Of a DNA stretch of 64,000 bases, positions 27,013 to 35,252 are shown piece after piece. The notes beneath the pieces are model-generated. The model made no database searches. It saw only the letters and a program-made list of their open reading frames with translations, and was not told the origin of the DNA. The stretch covers positions 186,001 to 250,000 of the forward strand of contig CAJYXJ010000014.1 in NCBI GenBank assembly GCA_913778085.1, in the 5' to 3' direction. The stretch comes from an uncultured Chryseobacterium sp. (GTDB lineage Bacteria; Bacteroidota; Bacteroidia; Flavobacteriales; Weeksellaceae). Numbering within the stretch: the stretch's first letter is position 1; every line of letters starts with the position of its first letter. The translations under genes and the position numbers were made by a program.

Positions 27013-30000
27013 ATGAGAAATGCTTACAGCGGTTATACCTATCAAAAACATATAACTCAGTTGTTATTGTCCATAATGGATGTAGAGAGGAAAATTTCAA
27101 AAATTGAAATCGAAGCAAAAGTTGATGATAACTTCGATGATTTATTAGTATCTATTAATAATGAAGAATATAGTTTTCAGATTAAGGATTTTGAAAATAT
27201 AACGTTAGATCAACTTGTTGTTGAAGATGAAAATTTAATAATTAAAGGTAAAGCTCATAAACTTTCAAAGAGTAAAAACATTGTTTTTTTTAAGCATATC
27301 GATATTGTTCCCAATGACAAAGTATTAGAATTTAATTGTTTGAAAAAAGGCAATTTGTATTTCATATCAATGAGCCGGACTGATGCAGATCTCTTTATTG
27401 ATGATCTATATAGTGGGAACTTAAATAGGAAATATGAGATTGAAAATTATTTAAGTGAAACACTTGACAACAGGATATGGCTGATTGAAAGGTCTGATCT
27501 TCCCAGCTTAAAAACTTATACCACGGACCTACACCAAGAATCGGTAAAAATTAATCATACTCTTGTTGAATTTGAAAAGTTATTATTGATAGAAGGTAAA
27601 CCCGGAGTTGGGAAAAGTCATTTTGTAAATTCACTTGTTGAAGAATATCCTGTAAATATATTATACCGATTTTGGGTAGGAAATCAGGAATCCGATTATC
27701 TGGAGAGATTAAAATTTCAAAACTTTGTACAAGATTTAAACGTAAAACTATTTCACGATCTAAAAAACAGGGATATTACTGATTTACTTAAGGAGATTGA
27801 AAGAAAAAAAATAACTCTCATCATTGATGGTTTAGATCATGTCGAAAATTATAATAGCAGTGAACTGTCTAGATTTATAAAATTCATAGAAGAGTTAAAA
27901 GAGTACTGCAAAGTTATCGTATTATCAAGACCATTGGTAGTTAAGTTAGATTGGAAAAAACATATTTTTGAAAACTGGAATAAAAAACAAACTGAGTTTG
28001 TCTTAGAGGAATTGTTTCATATTACAAATTACAATATCCAGAAAGAAGTCTTTTACATGACGCAGGGCTATCCTATTCTTGTAAAATACGTTGCAGAATT
28101 TTATAAATTAAATAAGAAGCTGCCGGAAACAGGACAACTTCAAGATATTGACAGTTTTTATGAAGGCATCATCAAACATGAAAAAGGAAAATATTCTCTT
28201 TCTATTTTTTTATGCACGAATTCGTATTTAATGTATTCAGAACTAGATCTCTTTTTAGGGGAAGCTAAATATTATGTTGAAGAGTTCATAGATGAACATC
28301 CTTATCTATTTGACACCAAGCTGAATAGAATTGCTTTGTTTCACGATAGTTTCAACACTTATCTGCGTAACAGGTCGACTAATTACAAAATATTAAATGA
28401 AAACGCGACCAAACTGGTATATAATTCAATAATGAGCTTAGATAGACGATTTCTTTCAAGATTTTCTCTATTTAATCTATCCAATCAACAGAGAAAAGAA
28501 ATAGCTAGAAAATTTTGTAACATAGCGATTTTTGAAGAAATAATAAAAAGCAGTATTGATATTGAGGCAATCCGGAATTTTTACTTTGATTTAAGAGATT
28601 GCATGTCCAACTATAAATTTGATGATTTTGAAATCTCACATTATTATGAACTATCACTTATTATAAATCTTATTTATAGAGATCACATTTCAACGCCTGA
28701 TGGCTTTCTTTATACTTATACGCAAGCGCTATTATTTAATGGATATACTGAGGAGGATATAACCAGTTCAGGATACTTATTTGGAATGTTATTTTATGTA
28801 AAAACTAGTAATCCAATTTTGCTTTATAATAAGGTGTCAAATGATAATTACTCTACCGACTATTTTCATATGAGATTGGAAGGAGATGTTAATAAAGAAG
28901 AATATTTTTTTATCAGGAATAAAAAAGTCATTACGAAAACAAAAATAATTAAAGCTCTAAAAGATAGACGGTATTTTAGTAATTATTTGCCATGGATTAT
29001 GGAAAATCTTTTTCTTCATCAAAAGAGATATCAAGGGTTTGAAGAATTAAGTGATTCAGTAAATCTCTTTCTAGAAGGCTTTGAGTCAAAAGGTGCCATA
29101 AAGTTAGCTCAATTTTTAGAAAAACATCCTAATTCATACCATCATGCAAATTGGTATTTAAATGACGTAAAAAAGAATTTAATTGCTGCAGGATGTGAGG
29201 TTAGTAATATAGAAGAGAACAAATACAATCATCTGACTTTAGCAGGGCTTATTTTAAAAAATAAAGAAGTTGGAAGCTTTAATTTAAGTAATAAAATTCA
29301 TGAATATATAAGATTAACCTTACATCGAAAGAAAAAAATCGATATATCAAGTATCTCATTGTTATGGACCAAATATTATAACAGAAAAGATTATACATTA
29401 TATGGTTTACCAAAAGCATTGAAGGCACTTCATAAAAATAATTTTTTGACACTGGATGAATGCATATTTACGATTACAAAAATCCAGGATATTTCTGAGA
29501 AGGGATACCGGTATTTATTGGGAGATTTTTTTGAAATGTACGACCCTTGTGAAATAATGCCCTACGTTGAAAAAGTTAATTTAAATCATCTTTCCTTGCA
29601 GTGGTTTCTACTTCCATTAGAATTCATCAATTCTTTTTCGGATAAATTATATAACTACGCAATAAGGCAATTACTACAAGATAACAGAAACAATTCGGTG
29701 GAAATTAATGAGATAAGAAATGGATTACTTTCGAGTCGCCTGCATGATATTGAACTACAATTCAGCATCACAAAAACAAAAGTAAGAGTAGAAAAATCAG
29801 ATATTATTATTAAAGAACTAAAAAAATCTAAAATTCTTTTAGATATATATGTCGACAGGGAAGGTAGATACAGCACCACAATCGAAGAAAGGCTTAATTC
29901 AGGCTATATATATCATGGTGATCTTAATTATATAAAAGAAAAAAAAATAGACCTTTTAGATGCAGCCAAGCTTGCTGATAGTGAGTCATCTTCTTTGGTT

Positions 30001-30243
30001 TTTACAGAATTATTCGAGATGTACGAAAAAAAAGAGGTAACTGATAATTTTAAAGAAATATTGTATAATGCGATAATTGGAAAAACATGGCGAGGAGAGT
30101 ATAGTTTATTGCTTTATTATACTGCGGGACATATTTTGTACATAATTGAAAAGTATCGAAATAAAAAAGAATTTGAAGAAGCCGTAAAAAGTTTTAAAAA
30201 ATTCACTCAATTATCATTAATTGAAATCAACTGGTCTAAGTAA
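27013..30243 (+). CDS. Cap4/DUF4297-like nuclease fused to a STAND-type NTPase (Avs-like defence candidate)
   Basis: This 1076-residue cytoplasmic protein has three parts. Residues 1-100 resemble the DUF4297/Cap4 nuclease start (AYSGYTYQKHITQLLL) with a PD-(D/E)xK-like pattern: Glu34, Asp42-Asp43 and QIK 56-58. Residues 185-400 are a P-loop NTPase with Walker A GKPGVGKS (195-202), Walker B LIIDGLDH (269-276) and a Sensor-like VIVLSRP string, as in STAND/NACHT proteins. Residues 400-1076 are helical without recognisable short repeats and could bind a trigger. Effector plus STAND plus helical sensor is the Avs layout, in which binding a phage protein switches on a nuclease. It is shorter than known Avs proteins and was placed here by domain reading alone. 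Confidence 0.7.
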   Translation: MRNAYSGYTYQKHITQLLLSIMDVERKISKIEIEAKVDDNFDDLLVSINNEEYSFQIKDFENITLDQLVVEDENLIIKGKAHKLSKSKNIVFFKHIDIVPNDKVLEFNCLKKGNLYFISMSRTDADLFIDDLYSGNLNRKYEIENYLSETLDNRIWLIERSDLPSLKTYTTDLHQESVKINHTLVEFEKLLLIEGKPGVGKSHFVNSLVEEYPVNILYRFWVGNQESDYLERLKFQNFVQDLNVKLFHDLKNRDITDLLKEIERKKITLIIDGLDHVENYNSSELSRFIKFIEELKEYCKVIVLSRPLVVKLDWKKHIFENWNKKQTEFVLEELFHITNYNIQKEVFYMTQGYPILVKYVAEFYKLNKKLPETGQLQDIDSFYEGIIKHEKGKYSLSIFLCTNSYLMYSELDLFLGEAKYYVEEFIDEHPYLFDTKLNRIALFHDSFNTYLRNRSTNYKILNENATKLVYNSIMSLDRRFLSRFSLFNLSNQQRKEIARKFCNIAIFEEIIKSSIDIEAIRNFYFDLRDCMSNYKFDDFEISHYYELSLIINLIYRDHISTPDGFLYTYTQALLFNGYTEEDITSSGYLFGMLFYVKTSNPILLYNKVSNDNYSTDYFHMRLEGDVNKEEYFFIRNKKVITKTKIIKALKDRRYFSNYLPWIMENLFLHQKRYQGFEELSDSVNLFLEGFESKGAIKLAQFLEKHPNSYHHANWYLNDVKKNLIAAGCEVSNIEENKYNHLTLAGLILKNKEVGSFNLSNKIHEYIRLTLHRKKKIDISSISLLWTKYYNRKDYTLYGLPKALKALHKNNFLTLDECIFTITKIQDISEKGYRYLLGDFFEMYDPCEIMPYVEKVNLNHLSLQWFLLPLEFINSFSDKLYNYAIRQLLQDNRNNSVEINEIRNGLLSSRLHDIELQFSITKTKVRVEKSDIIIKELKKSKILLDIYVDREGRYSTTIEERLNSGYIYHGDLNYIKEKKIDLLDAAKLADSESSSLVFTELFEMYEKKEVTDNFKEILYNAIIGKTWRGEYSLLLYYTAGHILYIIEKYRNKKEFEEAVKSFKKFTQLSLIEINWSK

Positions 30244-30261
30244 ATTAATAAAAAATTAGTT

Positions 30262-30530
30262 TATTTGGCATTTGTTTTATTTCTTCATCGGTATGATTAT
30301 GCAGAATTTTAGCATTTCTACAAAATGTAGCCTTGGTCAACCCACATGGTTTATAAATATCTTCTGGACGTTTCGTGACATCCTTATAATATATTATGTA
30401 AAAGCAAAAGTTTAGAAATTATTTCTTAGTATAATCCTTTGACCGTTCACCTAACCTTCCCCTTGCTCTGACAGATTGTAAATCGGCACTGGTTATCGTC
30501 CGATCAATTAATGCTCATATTCAGATAAGG
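30262..30530 (-). pseudogene. decayed C-terminal copy of a serine resolvase
   Basis: This stretch follows, base by base and with many substitutions and small indels, the 3' half of the intact resolvase gene at 32209-32814 (roughly 32220-32490), in the same orientation. Shared blocks include TCAACCCACATGGTTTATAA against TCAATCCAAATGGTTTATAA. The frame is broken and the catalytic N-terminal half is absent. Two related resolvase copies thus flank the HExxH gene at 30597-31976. Confidence 0.75.
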
Positions 30531-30596
30531 ATATTTAAAGAATTAATTCTTTTCTTCATTTTTTGAGACTGTTCTAGTAGAATATAATGCAAAGTA

Positions 30597-31976
30597 CTAT
30601 TTATTTTTAGCTTTCTGTTCATTAAGATACCGTTGATAAAGCCCTAACTCATTCAGGGCAATTCTAAATACAATCCCATAAATAGGTAAATCTGTAAATT
30701 TTGCAATATTATCGCATTCAGGATCATAATCAGGAAATAGATATTTTACTTTTTGATGTTTAGGTCTTGTGGCTATTCTGTTAGTGTTAAGACTTTCAAA
30801 AATCTCGTAAGTAGCTATTATTAAGGCTGTCGCCTCACCAAAAGACGTAAGTTTGTCTATATATCTAAATTTTTTATCTTTAAGAATCACAGGAGGTGTA
30901 AATATGTTTACTATCCTAGAAAGTTCTAATAAGAATCGTTGTTTAAATCTAAAATTGTCAGTAGTGTCAAAAGGAAAAAATGGTCTGATAAAAAAGAAAA
31001 AGTCATCATCTTTAAGTTTAGATGCAATATAGAATTTATCGTAATAATATTTTAATGCCTGTGATATATGAACACGATCTTGTTGATACGTTTCTTCAGC
31101 AAATAATTTTATTGATTCTAGAACGTTTTTGTATTGTGGTGCCTCTGAAAAATTAGAAAGCAGATATACTTCTGGATTTTCTGTAAATTGATCATAGTCT
31201 CCATCTCTAAGCTTCTCTAATATCGTAATTAAGGTTGAAGGAGGGTTTGCTGAATTTAGAGCGAAGTATACAAGAACAATTTTCTCAAAAGATGTCGATC
31301 TTTTTATTCCGTAGAATGAAAGTAATTCGTCAAAAAATAAGTAGGGATAAAACGGTCTTTTACTGAGTAAGCTTGGGTCTATGTCTGAAAGATCATGTTC
31401 GTAAAGAAATTCGTCAATTGCAGAACTTAAAAATTCATCCATAGCACCGAATGTTAATCTAAAGTTATGAATATTTAAAAGTCCAACAATGTTAATTTTG
31501 ATAAATATTCGACAACCATTAATACTCTTACCCTCTATTTTTAAGTCAACAGGAACAATTTCTTGTTCTATAGAAACTATTTCAAATTTATTATTTAAAG
31601 CATTTTTTGTCTCATTAACGACTTCATAATTTATATCATCTTCGTTAAGTATTTTAATAGTATTATTCCAGTACTTAACTAAATCCTCACAACTTTTATA
31701 AGTGTTTTTACTAATAGGAAAGGCATTAAGTCCCTCGTTCATTGTGAGAATGGTTAAAGTTCGAAAACGGTCACAAAAGTTTAAGCTAAACTGGCGAATC
31801 CCGGGTAGTGTTGCAATGTTTGTCAGATAGTGATAATATTCATGAATAAATATTGCATGATCTTGACCAATTTCAAGATCTGTTAAAAATGTTGTAAGAT
31901 TTTCCGTATTAAAGCCATCGAGTTTAATATAAAATCTATCTGGATAATACTTGATTTCACCGATATCAATACTCAT
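30597..31976 (-). CDS. uncharacterised protein with a zincin HExxH motif
   Basis: I do not recognise a named family. The 459-residue product has no signal peptide or membrane segment. It has a clear HExxH metal-binding motif in a helix, His45-Glu46-Tyr-Tyr-His49 (FIHEYYHYLTNI), and possible third ligands Glu181 or Glu189 (GAMDEFLSSAIDEF), as in gluzincins. The remaining 270 residues are rich in aromatic residues and predicted helical. It stands alone on the minus strand between a resolvase and a decayed resolvase copy, inside the defence island. A cytoplasmic metalloprotease acting as effector or activator is a reasonable hypothesis, not a result. Confidence 0.6.
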   Translation of the reverse strand: MSIDIGEIKYYPDRFYIKLDGFNTENLTTFLTDLEIGQDHAIFIHEYYHYLTNIATLPGIRQFSLNFCDRFRTLTILTMNEGLNAFPISKNTYKSCEDLVKYWNNTIKILNEDDINYEVVNETKNALNNKFEIVSIEQEIVPVDLKIEGKSINGCRIFIKINIVGLLNIHNFRLTFGAMDEFLSSAIDEFLYEHDLSDIDPSLLSKRPFYPYLFFDELLSFYGIKRSTSFEKIVLVYFALNSANPPSTLITILEKLRDGDYDQFTENPEVYLLSNFSEAPQYKNVLESIKLFAEETYQQDRVHISQALKYYYDKFYIASKLKDDDFFFFIRPFFPFDTTDNFRFKQRFLLELSRIVNIFTPPVILKDKKFRYIDKLTSFGEATALIIATYEIFESLNTNRIATRPKHQKVKYLFPDYDPECDNIAKFTDLPIYGIVFRIALNELGLYQRYLNEQKAKNK

Positions 31977-32208
31977 AAATTTTAATATTTTAAATAGTAA
32001 GCATTTTAAAATTGGAGTTACTAACTTTTGTTAGGATGGAATTCTTATACTTTTTTATCTTTAAAATAAGGATTAATATAAAATAATGATATATCTATAT
32101 ATGTAATTTAAATCATGAATTCACAAATGTAATAATAAGAAATATTTCATTTTTACGGCAATCCGTATTTATACTGAATCTTATACATTAAATTGATTAC
32201 CTTTAAAA
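31977..32208. other. AT-rich gap upstream of the HExxH gene
   Basis: No gene is seen. It would hold the promoter of the HExxH gene, but no clear TAnnTTTG box could be assigned. Confidence 0.4.
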
Positions 32209-32814
32209 TTATTTTCCATTTGACATTCTTTTAATTTCTTCATCCGTATGATTGTCCAGAATTTTAGCATACCTATAGAATGTTGCCCTAGTCAATCCAA
32301 ATGGTTTATAAATTTCTTCCGGACGTTTTGTTACATCCTTATATATATTACGTAAAAGTAAAAGTTTGGAAATTGTTTCTTTAGTATAGCCCTTCGGTCT
32401 TCCACCTAACCTACCTCTTGCTCTGGCAGATTGTAAACCTGCGTTGGTTCTCTCTCGGATCAACTCGCGCTCATATTCAGCAAGCGATGCCATCAGATTT
32501 AAGAAGAGCCGACCATTTGTAGTAGCAGTATCTACTCCGTCAGTTATACCTTTTATAATAATACCCTTATCACTTAAACTTAGAACAAGGTCAATGATAT
32601 TTTTTAAGCTTCTCCCTAGTCGGTCCAGCTTCCAAACATAAAGTTCATCACCTTCACGAAATTGTTCGATCATCTTATCGAGCTCCGGACGATTTTTTGT
32701 TGTACCGGAAATTTTCTCCTGGTAAATTTTTTCGCAGCCTGCTTTTTCAAGCGCTTCAATTTGCAAATCTAAATTTTGGTCTTTGGTCGAAACCCGGGCA
32801 TATCCTATTTTCAT
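32209..32814 (-). CDS. small serine recombinase (resolvase/invertase family)
   Basis: The 201-residue product has the resolvase catalytic domain with the nucleophile Ser9 in GYARVSTKDQ, the arginine-rich motif WKLDRLGRSLKNI near residue 67, the long E-helix (residues 105-135, ASLAEYERELIRERT) and a C-terminal helix-turn-helix. Length and domains are those of Tn3-type resolvases and Pin/Hin invertases. It lacks neighbouring transposase genes. A decayed partial copy lies 1.7 kb away behind the HExxH gene. It may resolve or invert DNA within the island. Confidence 0.92.
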   Translation of the reverse strand: MKIGYARVSTKDQNLDLQIEALEKAGCEKIYQEKISGTTKNRPELDKMIEQFREGDELYVWKLDRLGRSLKNIIDLVLSLSDKGIIIKGITDGVDTATTNGRLFLNLMASLAEYERELIRERTNAGLQSARARGRLGGRPKGYTKETISKLLLLRNIYKDVTKRPEEIYKPFGLTRATFYRYAKILDNHTDEEIKRMSNGK

Positions 32815-33299
32815 AATTTGTTACATTAAACTCATATTTTGTAAATTTATGGAACTTTGTTTACTGATACGCCATTTTGAGAAAATATATCCAAAAAATG
32901 AAGTGATTAGATCCGACCACTTTAAAAATCTCACAAAACCACAGTTTGCAATTCATTTTTAATTTCGCTTAAGTGCAGTAAATCTTCAATAAAAGTGTTT
33001 GAAGACACGCTCGTCTTGGTCACAAGACGGGATTATATGATTTTTTAAAATCCAAAATTCTTTATCAATAATTAATTTTTTTTTAAATATGATATATAGC
33101 CGATAAATTCTAATTAGAGATTATTCTATACAAACATGACTAACTATTTGTACTATAAGCTATAATTAAGCAATTTATCTTTATAAAAAAGACACTTTAA
33201 GACAATGAATACGACGAGCCGGCATACTTCATTATTTTTTATTGTAGCGCTATAATTTGATTTGAAGTTTGAGATTATCTCATTCATGATAAATTAAAT
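32815..33299. other. non-coding region between the two recombinase genes
   Basis: This 485-base AT-rich gap lies between the divergent resolvase and large recombinase operons. It holds a perfect 7-base hairpin (CGTCTTG gtca CAAGACG, about 33024-33041). Bases just upstream of the resolvase start (about 32820-32900) would be the expected place for its res-type binding sites, but no symmetric sites could be defined by eye. Confidence 0.4.
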
Positions 33300-33530
33300 A
33301 TGATGAGTGTAATGAAAAAGGGTTCTTTAAAAAAAGACGGTCAGAGAAATAGATCTGGGGATAGAATTATAGACTTTACACACGATAGCTTGAAAAAAAT
33401 TTCTTTCGAAAAATCAAAAAAAATTCTGACAGAATCTGGGTTAAATCCAACAGATGACGAAATTAGAAGTATTATGGATTTTGCATATCAGCTGGCAGAT
33501 ATTATTATTAAAAACTATATTTTAAAATAA
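33300..33530 (+). CDS. small basic protein preceding the large recombinase
   Basis: This 76-residue soluble protein is Lys/Arg/Ser-rich at its N terminus and helical at its C terminus (DDEIRSIMDFAYQLADIIIKNY). No family is recognised. A second Met at codon 5 is an alternative start. It ends 28 bases before the recombinase gene and is probably co-transcribed. It could be a recombination accessory or directionality factor; that is inference from position only. Confidence 0.6.
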   Translation: MMSVMKKGSLKKDGQRNRSGDRIIDFTHDSLKKISFEKSKKILTESGLNPTDDEIRSIMDFAYQLADIIIKNYILK

Positions 33531-33579
33531 AATTCACTACATTAGCCTGACAACCAAAATGTTAATAAAACTAACCACT

Positions 33580-35190
33580 ATGCTAATAGCAGATTTATAC
33601 ATTAGAGTTTCTACTGATGAACAAGCGGATAAAGGCTATTCACAAAGAGACCAGCATGAAAGATTGGAAAGATATTGTCTTCAAAACCAAATTACAATTG
33701 GACATGTAATCTTTGAAGATCATTCAGCTAAGAACTTCAATCGCCCAGAGTGGACTAAATATATCAATTATATCAAAAAAAGAAATCTGAAATCCAATTT
33801 AGTATTATTTACTAAATGGGATCGTTTTAGTAGAAACGCAGGTGATGCCTATCAAATGATAAAATTATTGTTAAGTAATAATATTTCACCTCAAGCTATA
33901 GAACAACCTTTGGATATGTCTATACCGGAAAACAAAATGATGCTTGCCATCTATTTAGCTGCACCGGAGGTAGAAAATGATCGAAGAGCACTAAATACAT
34001 TCTATGGGATGAGAAGAGCTCAGAAAGAAGGAAGACTGATGGGCACCGCGTCCTATGGTTATATTAATAAATGTGCTGAAGATGGAAGAAAATATGTGGC
34101 CCTAAAAGAACCTGAGGCTTCAAATATGCGGTGGGCATTTAATGAAATCGCTAAGGGTAAATATGCCATCAACCAGATAAGACTTCAAATGAATAAGATG
34201 GGAGGCGCAAAAATTAGTAGAACTTCTTTTTACAGGGCAATAAGAAATCCAGTTTACATTGGGAAAATATATATTAAAGCATACAAAGACGAGGAGGCCT
34301 GTATTGTTGATGCCAATCATGAAAGTCTGATATCAGAAAGCTTATTTTATAAAGTGCAAAATGTTTTAAGCGGAAAAACTTTGGAGGAAAGACCTCATGG
34401 TAAAATTATCACTGCTAATGAATTTCCACTGAGAGGCTTTTTAAAATGTCCGCGATGTGGAGGACATATTTCAGGGAGCGGATCTAAGGGCAAGAAAAAT
34501 GTTTATTATTACTATCACTGTAATTCTAAATGCGGTTATAGACATAGCTCAGATAAAGTTAATTCTGCATTTGAAAAAGAATTAATAAAATATAACTTCC
34601 ATGAAGGTGTAAATACGTTATTAAAAGAAATAATATTAAACAATTTTAAATATATACAGGAAAATATTGATGGTAAAAAAAAGGAATTGTCCGAACAAAT
34701 TGTTAATTTAACCAATAAGCTATCTAGTGCTAGAGAAAAGTATCTCGAAAACAGATTAGATTTTGAGGATTATCAGATCATTAAAAATGAAAGTAAGAAA
34801 AAAATTGATGAACTTGAAATGGAACTGCAGAATCAAAGGCTATCACGTAAAAATGTAGATATTAAGACGAAGCTTGACCAAGTTTTAAATATTTTGCCAA
34901 ACCTTTCTCAACTGTATATTAAAGGTGATAATGAGACAAAAAATTCTATACTGTGTTCGATTTTGGCCGAAAAACTTGAATTTCAAGAAAATGCTTTTCG
35001 AACACCTAAATTAAATCCCGCACTTACTCAAATAATACTGATTCACAATCAGTTACAAAGTAAAAAAAAAGGAAAGAGCACTTCTAAAAATGCTCTTTCC
35101 CGCAGAGTGACCCCGGAGGGATTCGAACCCCCAACCGTTGGAGCCGAAATCCAATATTCTATCCAGTTGAACTACGGAGCCATTTCATAA
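33580..35190 (+). CDS. large serine recombinase, C terminus fused to antisense tRNA sequence
   Basis: The start at 33580 (MLIADLYIRVSTDEQ) is preferred because it places the catalytic Ser at residue 10 as in the family; a Met 7 codons upstream is possible. The protein has the resolvase domain, a recombinase domain (about 160-270), a zinc ribbon (CPRCGG near residue 293, later CNSKCGY) and a coiled coil (370-440). The usual protein ends near 35060. Here the frame continues through the tRNA terminator and the full antisense of tRNA-Arg to a stop at 35188, adding about 40 foreign residues (VTPEGFEPPTVGAE). This is the integrase expected to have inserted an element beside the tRNA. Confidence 0.88.
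   Translation: MLIADLYIRVSTDEQADKGYSQRDQHERLERYCLQNQITIGHVIFEDHSAKNFNRPEWTKYINYIKKRNLKSNLVLFTKWDRFSRNAGDAYQMIKLLLSNNISPQAIEQPLDMSIPENKMMLAIYLAAPEVENDRRALNTFYGMRRAQKEGRLMGTASYGYINKCAEDGRKYVALKEPEASNMRWAFNEIAKGKYAINQIRLQMNKMGGAKISRTSFYRAIRNPVYIGKIYIKAYKDEEACIVDANHESLISESLFYKVQNVLSGKTLEERPHGKIITANEFPLRGFLKCPRCGGHISGSGSKGKKNVYYYYHCNSKCGYRHSSDKVNSAFEKELIKYNFHEGVNTLLKEIILNNFKYIQENIDGKKKELSEQIVNLTNKLSSAREKYLENRLDFEDYQIIKNESKKKIDELEMELQNQRLSRKNVDIKTKLDQVLNILPNLSQLYIKGDNETKNSILCSILAEKLEFQENAFRTPKLNPALTQIILIHNQLQSKKKGKSTSKNALSRRVTPEGFEPPTVGAEIQYSIQLNYGAIS
35071..35100 (-). terminator. intrinsic terminator of tRNA-Arg
   Basis: GGAAAGAGCA (35071-35080) and TGCTCTTTCC (35091-35100) form a perfect 10-base stem. 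On the minus strand nine T follow. It lies 7 bases behind the tRNA 3' end and is also part of the recombinase reading frame on the plus strand. Confidence 0.88.
35108..35181 (-). tRNA. tRNA-Arg(TCG): tRNA-Arg (anticodon TCG)
   Basis: The 74 bases fold into a full cloverleaf on the minus strand: acceptor GGCTCCG with CGGGGTC, D-arm GTTC/GAAT, anticodon stem TTGGA/TCCAA with loop TTTCGGC (anticodon TCG, reads CGA), and T-arm GGGGG-TTCGAAT-CCCTC. The discriminator is A and CCA is not encoded. The gene marks the right edge of the accessory region, with a large serine recombinase reading into it from its 3' side. Confidence 0.93.
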
Positions 35191-35252
35191 ATGATAATTG
35201 ATGAATTATAAACGATGTAATCACTCATCAATCATCATCTATCAATTATATT

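Noticed and set aside
30244-30596. A second functional resolvase
   Set aside because: Only the C-terminal half aligns and the frame is broken by indels; it is listed as a pseudogene.
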